From: an uncultured Fidelibacterota bacterium
Lineage (GTDB): Bacteria; Fidelibacterota; Marinisomatia; Marinisomatales; Marinisomataceae
Assembly: GCA_902624275.1 (NCBI GenBank)
Contig: CACNWW010000001.1
Coordinates: 266,601 to 330,600 of the forward strand
Reading direction: 5' to 3'
Length of the DNA stretch: 64,000 bases
Shown: piece by piece, positions 17,487-25,887 of the stretch
Layout: each line of letters starts with the position of its first letter
How positions within the stretch are numbered: position 1 is the stretch's first letter
Notes under the pieces: generated by a model
The model's input: only the letters and a program-made list of their open reading frames with translations
Databases searched by the model: none
What the model was told of the DNA's origin: nothing
Translations under genes and position numbers: made by a program

Positions 17487-18857
17487 ATGAAAAAAGCTAT
17501 CTTTTCAACTGAAATTTCTCTGCTAAGAAGCACTATGCAGCGCCTTTTACGAAGAAGCGCTCACTCTAACATCGCTAAAATATTAAGAAAAACACATCAA
17601 GCAGATGTTGCGCTTATTATGAGAAGCTTGAATCAATATGATCAAAAGACGGTGTTTAGCTTATGTCCCACCGCGCTACATAAAGCAAGGTTATTAGAAG
17701 AGTTAGATGAATCATTAATTGAAAAAGTATTACAAGATGAAAGCTCAAAAACTATTTCGAAGATCTTTAGGTATCTGGATACTAACGATCAGGCAACAAT
17801 TATTGGTATGCTTTCTCTAGATAAACAAAATGAAATTTTAAAAATAATTGAAGTTGATGATAAAGAAGAGGTTGAAGAAATAATGTCTTATCCGGATGAT
17901 AGTGCTGGAAGCATTATGACAAAGGAAACTTTTACTCTTAATCAGAGTACCTCTGTTAAAGATAGTATTAAAAAACTTCAATTATTCCCAGAAAATGACA
18001 AAATCTTTTATCTTTATGTATTAGACAACAAAGAGAAGCTTGTTGGGGTTGTATCTTTAAGAACGCTGGTAACCTCAAAAAACTCTAAAAAACTAAAAGA
18101 TATTATGATTAAAGATATTCAGGCTGCAACTACTGATACTGATCAGGAAGAAGTAGCTAAAAAAGTTGCTCAATATAATTACCTTGCTTTACCTGTTGTA
18201 AATAAACAAAATAAATTTCTTGGAATTGTTACTATAGACGACGTAGTTGACATTATAAGGGAAGAGGCGTCAGAAGATTTTTTACAGATGGCTGGTGTGG
18301 GAAAGGACAGAGAAATTCTCTTAAAATCCCCGATTGAGAACGCTCAATCTCGAGCTCCCTGGATACTTGCGAGTCTTATAGGAGGTATTTGTGCTGCTGC
18401 TATTATCAGTTATTTTAACAGTCTCTTAGAGGAAATAATCGTTTTAGCTGCATTTATACCCGTTATAATTGGTATTGGAGGTAATATTGGTACACAGTCT
18501 TCGACAATTGTTGTTAGAGGACTGGCTACCGGAAGAGTAGATGTCACAAACACTTTTCCATTAATTTTAAAGGAAGTGATTGTAGGGAGTTTGCTGGGGG
18601 TTGCATATGGTTTATTGGTAGGACTAGCTTCAGAATATATTACGGGAACTTCTATGGCAAACCTAGGTACTGTAATAGGTTTAAGTATTTTTTGCTCAAT
18701 GACTATTGCAACCGCAGTAGGGTCTAGTGTGCCTATTGTTCTTAAAAAACTTCATTTTGATCCTGCAATATCAACTGGCCCATTTGTCACCACTGCAATA
18801 GATATTATAGGGGTTGCTTTATATTTTTTAATTGCTTCAACCATCTTAATAAATTGA
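17487..18857 (+). CDS. mgtE: Magnesium transporter MgtE
   Basis: Mg2+-gated channel/transporter, 456 aa. The N-terminal superhelical domain (about 20-130) is followed by two CBS domains (about 140-265, including FPENDKIFYLYVLDNKEKLVGVVS in parts). The membrane domain (about 290-455) has five helices and the conserved GIGGNIGTQSSTIVVRGLATG pore segment. The 56-base gap to divergent proS must hold both promoters. It heads a four-gene run with the exported unknown and two M23-family proteins. Confidence 0.95.
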   Translation: MKKAIFSTEISLLRSTMQRLLRRSAHSNIAKILRKTHQADVALIMRSLNQYDQKTVFSLCPTALHKARLLEELDESLIEKVLQDESSKTISKIFRYLDTNDQATIIGMLSLDKQNEILKIIEVDDKEEVEEIMSYPDDSAGSIMTKETFTLNQSTSVKDSIKKLQLFPENDKIFYLYVLDNKEKLVGVVSLRTLVTSKNSKKLKDIMIKDIQAATTDTDQEEVAKKVAQYNYLALPVVNKQNKFLGIVTIDDVVDIIREEASEDFLQMAGVGKDREILLKSPIENAQSRAPWILASLIGGICAAAIISYFNSLLEEIIVLAAFIPVIIGIGGNIGTQSSTIVVRGLATGRVDVTNTFPLILKEVIVGSLLGVAYGLLVGLASEYITGTSMANLGTVIGLSIFCSMTIATAVGSSVPIVLKKLHFDPAISTGPFVTTAIDIIGVALYFLIASTILIN

Positions 18858-19399
18858 TAAGAATTTTTTATATCACGGTTTTGCTTTGCTTTAGACTTTT
18901 TGCTAGCGATGAAACAGAATACTATATTTCTTTTGAGTATTGGCTTAATGAGGATTTAAAAGTTTTTTCAGTTGACAATGTGATTGTCTTGGAAATTGAA
19001 GATGACGAAATTAGCGTAACTTCAAACAATTGGTTGGGTGAAATACTATTAAACGAAGCCATTAAATATGAGAACCAATCACTCCTAGAAAAGAATATCT
19101 TTAATAAAACTTTATTGGAGAAAACTATTTACGAAGAAGACTCCTGGATTGAGGGGTACACCTTACTTGACGATAAAAAAATTAAATTAAGGTATCTTTT
19201 TAGTATTGAAGAAGACGGTTCAAGGTTGTACCGCATGGATATCAAAGAATTAAATAAAGATGGTGATGATAATAAAATAAATAATGTAATTTTGGATAAT
19301 GACATCATTATGGTGTGGACTAATTTGGATAAAGAAATAAAAAAAATTAGTTTAAGGTATAATGGTGTTAGTTATGTATTGAAATTCAATGAAAAATAA
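18854..19399 (+). CDS. Exported hypothetical protein, 181 aa
   Basis: Not recognised. A signal peptide (MIRIFYITVLLCFRLFAS, cleavage near residue 18) is followed by an acidic, beta-rich domain with many Asp/Glu/Asn and no cysteines. The start is TTG overlapping the mgtE stop (TTGA), so expression depends on mgtE translation. The end overlaps the following lipoprotein gene by 11 bases. It is expected to be periplasmic. The tight coupling suggests a shared envelope function, but none can be named. Confidence 0.65.
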   Translation: MIRIFYITVLLCFRLFASDETEYYISFEYWLNEDLKVFSVDNVIVLEIEDDEISVTSNNWLGEILLNEAIKYENQSLLEKNIFNKTLLEKTIYEEDSWIEGYTLLDDKKIKLRYLFSIEEDGSRLYRMDIKELNKDGDDNKINNVILDNDIIMVWTNLDKEIKKISLRYNGVSYVLKFNEK

Positions 19400-20108
19400 A
19401 TATTTGTATATATTAAGCGCTTTATTTTTAGGTGCATGCGCTGCCCCTAGTTCTAACCTTGAGCTTTCAAGTGAAGTGGATAAAACTGGGTATCTATTTT
19501 ATCAAAATAGCGATATAAATCTTCATATATCTGAAATCAAAAACAAATTGGTGCTTCCAGCAGAAGAGTATGGTGTGCCTAGCTATATCAACTTATTGCC
19601 TAATGCAAAAAGAGACTACAGGTCTGGTTATCATATGGGGGTTGATTTCTCTTCTCCAATGAATTATCCTATTAGAGCAGCGTATGATGGAGTAGTTGTG
19701 AGAAGCAACGCTTATCAACAAGACGTTGATATTGACACATATAATTATTTTTTAAACCTCTCATCTCAAGTGGGCAAAACCCCGGATGATATCTATAATT
19801 TTATTCTTCTTGGCAAATCGGTTGTTATTGATCACGGTTATAACATTACAGATAAATTTAGGACAATTACTGTGTATTCACATCTTTCTACTATTACTGA
19901 AGGATTGGTTGCGGGCGATGTAGTTCAATCAGGTGATATAATAGGAATGTCTGGTAATACTGGAACTTCCTCAGGTGCTATGCAAAGCGATAAAGGTGCC
20001 CACTTACACTGGGAACTATTTTTTGATGACAATTCCGGAAGATATTTTTTAGGACAAAACATCCCTTCAAATTTATTAAAGCAAAATATAGATTTATTGT
20101 TTAAATAA
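19389..20108 (+). CDS. M23-family peptidase lipoprotein (catalytically intact)
   Basis: 239-aa putative lipoprotein. It has a lipobox at LFLGAC (about residues 12-17) after a short signal sequence, then a LytM/M23 metallopeptidase domain. The zinc ligands are visible as HMGVD (HxxxD), the catalytic YSHL and HLHWE (HxH). It probably cleaves peptidoglycan cross-bridges at the outer-membrane face. An insertion of about 30 residues between AYDGVVV and SVVIDHG distinguishes it from compact M23 enzymes. It is followed by a paralogue that lacks these residues. Confidence 0.85.
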   Translation: MKNKYLYILSALFLGACAAPSSNLELSSEVDKTGYLFYQNSDINLHISEIKNKLVLPAEEYGVPSYINLLPNAKRDYRSGYHMGVDFSSPMNYPIRAAYDGVVVRSNAYQQDVDIDTYNYFLNLSSQVGKTPDDIYNFILLGKSVVIDHGYNITDKFRTITVYSHLSTITEGLVAGDVVQSGDIIGMSGNTGTSSGAMQSDKGAHLHWELFFDDNSGRYFLGQNIPSNLLKQNIDLLFK

Positions 20109-20154
20109 CGATACTTTACTATAACAATGCTCAGCTATTCAAAAAGGAGAAAAA

Positions 20155-20922
20155 ATGAGATTTATTATATTAATTTTTTTAATTCTAATATCTTGTACAG
20201 AAAATGAAACATTAGATACAGGCTTAAAAAATAATAGCCAAGTCGATCCTCAAACATTAAATGATGTAAATTATTTTTTTTACATTAATGAAACAGATAA
20301 CCTTTCACTAGAAGATTTTACCAATAAAATATTTTTGCCTTGTGGGACCATGGATAGCTTTCCACAACAAAAACAGCTGCCAGGACAAACTATGAGCTAT
20401 TTTAATGTTCAAAGTATAGGAATAGGCTTTGATTGCGAAGAAGACGGCTTAGTATATCCAATTGCTCCTGGTATAGTTGTTGATGTAAGAGAAAATGACC
20501 CCGAATACAAAATGTTTGACTTTTATAAAAGGTTGGTTGATTCAATGGGATATATGCCTCAAGATATTAGGAGGGTCTTTCACAGATCCCATGTAGTAAT
20601 TGACCATGGAAAATATTTAAATAAAAAATACAGAGTTTTAGCTATATACTCGAACCTCAAAGATATTGATAGCTCAATTATGGTTGGATCAAACGTTAAA
20701 TCAACAAACCTTGCAATTGGTACCATCAATAACTCTGAGCTAGATTTATTAACATCATTTACAGCACAATCTCTTGAAGACACTTCAAAGTATTACGTAA
20801 AAGAAAATACTGTTAACATTGATTTATTATTTGAAAAAGACGAAACCACCTATTTTCATCCAGGCAAAGGTATTAGCTTAGAAAGGGAATCATTTAAAGA
20901 ATTTTTTATGAATAGAAAATAA
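20155..20922 (+). CDS. Degenerate M23-like lipoprotein (pseudoenzyme)
   Basis: 255 aa with a lipoprotein-like start (MRFIILIFLILISC, Cys at about 14) and the same layout as the gene before it. Both contain a YPI-A-G-VV turn, a PxDI-F insertion and VVIDHG followed by a YS-L strand. The zinc and catalytic residues are gone: HxxxD becomes IGIGFD, YSHL becomes YSNL, and no HxH is left. As in other inactive LytM proteins it could activate an amidase or tune its active sister. It has a strong AAGGAG ribosome site and its own 46-base leader. Confidence 0.75.
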   Translation: MRFIILIFLILISCTENETLDTGLKNNSQVDPQTLNDVNYFFYINETDNLSLEDFTNKIFLPCGTMDSFPQQKQLPGQTMSYFNVQSIGIGFDCEEDGLVYPIAPGIVVDVRENDPEYKMFDFYKRLVDSMGYMPQDIRRVFHRSHVVIDHGKYLNKKYRVLAIYSNLKDIDSSIMVGSNVKSTNLAIGTINNSELDLLTSFTAQSLEDTSKYYVKENTVNIDLLFEKDETTYFHPGKGISLERESFKEFFMNRK

Positions 20923-20947
20923 AATGGGGCCATTTCAGGCCCCATTT
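20922..20947 (+). terminator. Bidirectional intrinsic terminator between convergent genes
   Basis: A perfect 10-bp stem, AAATGGGGCC / GGCCCCATTT, with a 6-base loop (ATTTCA) lies between the M23-like gene and the convergent PorV-like gene. A/T runs on both sides allow it to work in both directions. Confidence 0.85.
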
Positions 20948-20977
20948 AGTTAAAGAACTTCTATGAACTTTATAGCA

Positions 20978-22042
20978 TTAGAATGAAAATGAAACTTCTA
21001 ATGAACTATAATCGTCAAAATACTCCTTAGATTGTCTTAAAGAGTAAGAAACAGAAAGTACTGATGTTCCTATATCAATATTAGCACCCATTCCAACTGA
21101 GAAACCCCAATTGCTTTCAGTGTAATCTTCCCAATCAACATCACTCATTCCAATTTTTTGGTCACCTTTCTGAACATTCATAGTTGAACCAGCACCAAAC
21201 CATACATCATTCATGTGGTATTTTGCACCGACTGATAATGTATTAAGCTGATATGAATAATTTTGAAAACTTGATAAAACCATCAGATTACTATTTAAAG
21301 CATAACCAACTGATATATCTAAAGACGTTGGTAATGGATTATCTGCAGCAGTTACGCTAAAGTTTTCATTATTTGTACCTGGTTGCGTTCCATCAGGGAT
21401 TAATGTTTGCTCCATTCCAGTACCGCTGTACTGCATTCTTGATCCTAAATTCTTCAAAGCAACCCCAACATGAAGTCTTTCAGAAGGGAAAGAATACTGT
21501 ACACCAAGGTCAAGAGCCAATGCAGTAGCAGAAACATCATCCATTGTTTCAGAAACAATCTTTCCTGTTGCACCAACTCTCACTCTATCACTGATTGATC
21601 TTCCTAACCCCAACTGAGCAACATAGAATGATGGGCTAAAAGTGCTTCCATCTCCTTCTGTAGCATCTGCTGTTGTACGAGGAATATCACCAAAATCTAA
21701 TACTCTAATTCCTGCTGCCATTGTTGTAGTGCCATTTAATGGCATCCCAAAAGCAAAATTTGTTAATTGAGTATCTGCAATGTAGTCTCCATTTGAAGTA
21801 CTACCTGACATATTCGTTATTGACGCTAGTCCAGCAGGATTTGAAAACAAAGAATTTACTCCACTAATTGCTGCTCCGTTTGACGCAGACAGTGCTATGT
21901 TTTCGCTACCTTGTGGTATCAACAACTGAGCTCCAGCCGCAGTACCAGCGGAGTTAAGCGTACCAGCATGTGATACGCTTAACAATACTAGAACTGCTAA
22001 ACTAGAATATATTTTTTTAATTGTATCTATTTTTATGTTCAT
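20978..22042 (-). CDS. PorV/PorQ-family outer-membrane beta-barrel protein
   Basis: 354 aa with a signal peptide cleaved near SHAGT. The family opening motif is GTAAGAQLLIPQGSENIALSA with SLFSNPAGLASI after it. The rest is alternating beta-strand sequence ending in an aromatic-terminated strand (SLEVSFSF). In Bacteroidota, PorV shuttles type IX secretion substrates at the outer membrane and PorQ is a related barrel. It is the last gene of the receptor cluster, directly after a protein with a type-IX-like sorting domain, so a role in handling that protein is plausible. The specific subfamily cannot be settled by eye. Confidence 0.82.
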   Translation of the reverse strand: MNIKIDTIKKIYSSLAVLVLLSVSHAGTLNSAGTAAGAQLLIPQGSENIALSASNGAAISGVNSLFSNPAGLASITNMSGSTSNGDYIADTQLTNFAFGMPLNGTTTMAAGIRVLDFGDIPRTTADATEGDGSTFSPSFYVAQLGLGRSISDRVRVGATGKIVSETMDDVSATALALDLGVQYSFPSERLHVGVALKNLGSRMQYSGTGMEQTLIPDGTQPGTNNENFSVTAADNPLPTSLDISVGYALNSNLMVLSSFQNYSYQLNTLSVGAKYHMNDVWFGAGSTMNVQKGDQKIGMSDVDWEDYTESNWGFSVGMGANIDIGTSVLSVSYSLRQSKEYFDDYSSLEVSFSF

Positions 22043-22052
22043 AGTTTATCCT

Positions 22053-25000
22053 TTAATATGTATCAATTCTCATTTCTGGCTGAACAATAGCTAGTTTCAA
22101 CACCCTTTCTTCGCCTCTTGTTGAGACGTGTGCAAAGTACATCCCACTTGCTACTGGTAACCCGTATTCGTTATTAAGATCCCATGTCATATGTTGAGAG
22201 CCTGTGTCATTATGTTTTAGCAATCTCACTAAAGTACCATCAACAGAAAAGATTCTGACAACGGTTTCTCCTGCGCTTGGAAGATTACTAAACATGACTC
22301 TTTGATCATATTGGTTGGTTTCTTCTGGCATAGCTCCATAATAAGGGTTTGGCCATGCAGTTATATTTGCTAAGTCAAATTTCTTCTTAGGTGGTAATAA
22401 CTGAGAAGAATCTAATGTAAAGCTTACGTTTGATGTATTAATTTTGTTATTTACCAATACCAACGCTCCAGCTCCTGTGTAAGGATTACCAGTGTAACCA
22501 TATTGACTATAACAATCTCTTACATCTTGTAATGCTTGTTGTGTTGGAGGACTTGAGTCAAAACAACCCCACACACTCGGCATAGGTCCAAGAACTCCTG
22601 GTGCATTAACAGGGTCTGCTTCATACACATCTGCAGTATTCATATATTGACCATAAATTAATGGTCCAGCATATACACCAAAGTACGTTGTACCGTCTCT
22701 ATTACCATAAGCTGCACCATTTCCTGTAAGGGGTCCACTTTGTCCTGTAGCCATAGTAGTCATACTTGGTACTGTAACTGCTGTATCACAATTATCAGCC
22801 ATGTAGCCATAGTACCACCAGTAATCGTGAAGCACTTCACAATTACCAGCAGACACACCGTCAGCATACGTTATGTATTCAGCTTCTTTAGCTGGATCGT
22901 ATGGTTCTGTCATATATCCCATTACTGCTATTGGCTCCCAACCTACATTGTCAGTACCGTAAGCTGAGTAGTGAGGTCCACTATAAACAGTATACCACAG
23001 CGGTGCTTTATTTGAAACATTCTCATTTAAAGCCTCTAGTTCACCTTTGGTTACTTCAGCTCCTTCAGCTAATCTCAAATAGCCCGGTAAAGTATTGATG
23101 TCTTTATAAATGATTTTATCACTCCATGTACCATCGCCGTCAAGGTCATTCCACCTTAAGTGCATTCGTTCCATTACACCATTAACGCTTCTATATGCTG
23201 CAAACGGAACTATGGTGTTCCCAGCTCTAGCAAATGAATATGGATATCTAAATGCAACAGATGTTTCAGAGAAGTCAAGAATTAAGTCGTCTGTTGTCAT
23301 ATATTCATATGGGTCATTGTCCCATATTGGACTAAATCCATTCGTTGTAACGGAATTAGTACCTTCTGGTAAAGTGGTAGAACAAGATTCATCTTCTATT
23401 TCAGCATCTGAACATAATCCACCATAACCAGCTCTTGTTTCCCATACACCCTTAGTAACAGATAATGAGAAACTACCGGAACTGTTTAAATTTGCATATG
23501 ATGGAGTGCTATCTAAATATTCTCCATTATTAATTGCTTCATTGTATCTTGGTACGTCTACCTCTTTAATTTCAAACATACCTTTGTGTCCAGCTTGTGG
23601 TCCACTAACTGAAACTTTCATTCCGTCAACGACAAAACCAAATCCAGGCCCAAAATCTTTGCCTGTAATTGGATTTACCCCGTCTTGAATAGTTATATTT
23701 GAAAGCTTGACCTCTCCAGTAGTTGTATTAGTCAATGTCCAGTTAACTATTGCTCTTCCATCAGGTAAAACATCTTCAAATGTAACTGTATATGTATCTC
23801 CTGTAATTAATGAAGGATTTACTACTTGTACATTTAAAGCACCGTCTCCTAAACCAACTTTTTGTACTAATGGAGTTGCTGCCATTGATGCAGCATCGTC
23901 AACCATTTGATTTGTAGAAGGACGCACAGCAACTAGTTTTGTACTACTTTCTAACATTTTTGGAATCCCGAATGCATTATAACCATATGATGAAACACCA
24001 AAGTAATACTCATTATTATTTTTAAGTGAAGTATTTCTTTGATAATCATAATTTACTTGCAACGTTTGTTGCAGCCCTGAATCAGTACCAGATGCAACAG
24101 GAACTGTTACATTGACACCATAATTTGCATCAAATATAGTATCCAATATTTCTGTAACACCATTGGCTACATCAAAGGTTGCTATTAAAATAGGATTAGA
24201 TTTAGTATCATTAGCATACTGATATACTTTATAACCCTCAAACTCAAACTCTGTTGCATTACCATTTTCATCAACATCTACTTGACTTACTGCGCTATAA
24301 TCTACCGCACCTGAATCCCATGAAAGCATCACAGATTGATTCATTGGTAGAGCGCTCATTGTAGGACTTGGCGGTGAAGCAGGTAAAGCAAAGTCAATAT
24401 CATAGGCAAGCTGCGCTAGTGCATCAACTTGTTTTAACGCTGCAACTGATGCAACCGAAGATGTTGGTGAATATGCACCAATTAATCCATAAACAATTTC
24501 TTGTTGCGCGCCAGCTTCAAGCGTAAACGGTCCAATAGACTGTAAAAAACGTCTATCATCTGGAGTTCTTACATATCCATCTATTGGATTTAATGCTAAT
24601 TCTGCAGCTGTTACAGTACCATCGCCGTCTGCGTCAGGATCTACAGCTGGATCACCCCAAAAAGAGAAGTTAGAATAACATGTACCGCCTGCTGCTACGC
24701 CTTCACAATTAACATATGGGTTAGTACAAGTACCATCTGCTAAAGTTTCTGGAGTACAGGTAGCACCAGTAATGTCTGGCCCTAGCTGGGTTCCATCTGT
24801 TTTAAGACCTTGTAGTGCGAAATAGAATTCATCTGGTTCGTCCGCATCACCAAAAACTGCGTCGCCATTAATAAACAGGTTATAGCCAGATAGCCCTAAA
24901 TTCTTCATATTAGGCAGCGTTTGACCAAACTGTTTAGCTCCAGGACATGTGCCTCCGCTAATTTCTTCTGCAGTACATGGCACAGCTGGGCCCTGAAAGA

Positions 25001-25868
25001 AATCAACCCCATAAGCTGGACCTGGTCCATAATCAGTAGTAACCCACTCTGAGTCATCTCCTGCATTATAACAATATCCCAATGATAATTCTGGATCTAC
25101 ACCAATAAGGTCTGTTAAATAATCCCCATTATCAGGATCTGACCACACTCCCAAATATGCATCTGTGACGTCATCTGATGTTGGGTTTCTTAAGTCATGC
25201 TTAACAAACACAATATCACCAAATGCGTCAGGTCTGTCAAATCCAAACATAGTTGTTCGAACTTCGACATTTGTAGGCAAACCACTTGATATAGCTTTTT
25301 TCGAAGCTACACCATCATTTTGAATTGACCAAATAACCTGGTCACCAATGAATTCTGGGTGATCAGTACCACCAGGTAACGGAGTATATACGCCATCACC
25401 ATCTACATCAACCCATGGTGCTCCTTGATCTGCTGGCCACTCTTGGAAATCAGCAAAAGCTAGCGGGTCAGCCAACATAGACTTTTTAACATTATATGTT
25501 CTAACTGAAGGATCATTTGGATTTCCTCCGTAAGGACCAACTTCCATATCAGCAGAGAATTCATTACCTGCAACTCTTAGCTCGCCATTTACTTTACCAG
25601 CAAACCACCAAGCTTGTGCGTATATTAAGAATACTCCAGTATTTCTCCATTCTCCTCCAATACCGCGAACATTGTTTACGGCTATACGCCCATCGTTTGA
25701 CGTATCAATTGTCCACTGATTAACATCAAACTGTTCGTAATCAGTAGGAAGGGAAGAGACTCCAAAATATCTTCCAGCTTTGTTCTTTGACTCTCTTGCT
25801 TCTATGATTGAAGAGAAAAGAACTATACCAGCCAATAATGGAATTAATGTGTTTTTTAAATATTTCAT
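22053..25868 (-). CDS. Large secreted protein with C-terminal FlgD-like/T9SS type A-like sorting domain, 1271 aa
   Basis: Signal peptide (about 1-24), then a long beta-rich region, and a C-terminal immunoglobulin-like domain (about residues 1185-1271). That domain has the pattern NLPSAGETVVRIFSVDGTLVR, WDLNNEYGLPVASGMYF and a basic end, as in FlgD-like or type IX sorting domains. It contains EF-hand-like loops (DVDGDG, DADGDGTVTAAE, DLDGDG) and several Cys pairs. Some pairs follow a repeated C-x9-C pattern (near 24951-24983, 24727-24759 and 23382-23414). The substrate or function is unknown. It sits between a TonB receptor and a PorV-like gene with 10-19-base gaps, so the three are probably one operon. 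Confidence 0.8.
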   Translation of the reverse strand: MKYLKNTLIPLLAGIVLFSSIIEARESKNKAGRYFGVSSLPTDYEQFDVNQWTIDTSNDGRIAVNNVRGIGGEWRNTGVFLIYAQAWWFAGKVNGELRVAGNEFSADMEVGPYGGNPNDPSVRTYNVKKSMLADPLAFADFQEWPADQGAPWVDVDGDGVYTPLPGGTDHPEFIGDQVIWSIQNDGVASKKAISSGLPTNVEVRTTMFGFDRPDAFGDIVFVKHDLRNPTSDDVTDAYLGVWSDPDNGDYLTDLIGVDPELSLGYCYNAGDDSEWVTTDYGPGPAYGVDFFQGPAVPCTAEEISGGTCPGAKQFGQTLPNMKNLGLSGYNLFINGDAVFGDADEPDEFYFALQGLKTDGTQLGPDITGATCTPETLADGTCTNPYVNCEGVAAGGTCYSNFSFWGDPAVDPDADGDGTVTAAELALNPIDGYVRTPDDRRFLQSIGPFTLEAGAQQEIVYGLIGAYSPTSSVASVAALKQVDALAQLAYDIDFALPASPPSPTMSALPMNQSVMLSWDSGAVDYSAVSQVDVDENGNATEFEFEGYKVYQYANDTKSNPILIATFDVANGVTEILDTIFDANYGVNVTVPVASGTDSGLQQTLQVNYDYQRNTSLKNNNEYYFGVSSYGYNAFGIPKMLESSTKLVAVRPSTNQMVDDAASMAATPLVQKVGLGDGALNVQVVNPSLITGDTYTVTFEDVLPDGRAIVNWTLTNTTTGEVKLSNITIQDGVNPITGKDFGPGFGFVVDGMKVSVSGPQAGHKGMFEIKEVDVPRYNEAINNGEYLDSTPSYANLNSSGSFSLSVTKGVWETRAGYGGLCSDAEIEDESCSTTLPEGTNSVTTNGFSPIWDNDPYEYMTTDDLILDFSETSVAFRYPYSFARAGNTIVPFAAYRSVNGVMERMHLRWNDLDGDGTWSDKIIYKDINTLPGYLRLAEGAEVTKGELEALNENVSNKAPLWYTVYSGPHYSAYGTDNVGWEPIAVMGYMTEPYDPAKEAEYITYADGVSAGNCEVLHDYWWYYGYMADNCDTAVTVPSMTTMATGQSGPLTGNGAAYGNRDGTTYFGVYAGPLIYGQYMNTADVYEADPVNAPGVLGPMPSVWGCFDSSPPTQQALQDVRDCYSQYGYTGNPYTGAGALVLVNNKINTSNVSFTLDSSQLLPPKKKFDLANITAWPNPYYGAMPEETNQYDQRVMFSNLPSAGETVVRIFSVDGTLVRLLKHNDTGSQHMTWDLNNEYGLPVASGMYFAHVSTRGEERVLKLAIVQPEMRIDTY

Positions 25869-25887
25869 TATTTATCTCCGTTATATT

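Noticed and set aside
20155-20922. Pseudogene interpretation of the degenerate M23 protein
   Set aside because: The frame is intact, with signal sequence, strong ribosome site and terminator. Loss of catalytic residues alone fits a regulatory pseudoenzyme better.
22740-23910. Several plus-strand open frames opposite the giant secreted protein
   Set aside because: They are short, overlap each other in different frames, and mirror the repetitive beta-rich codons of the real gene.
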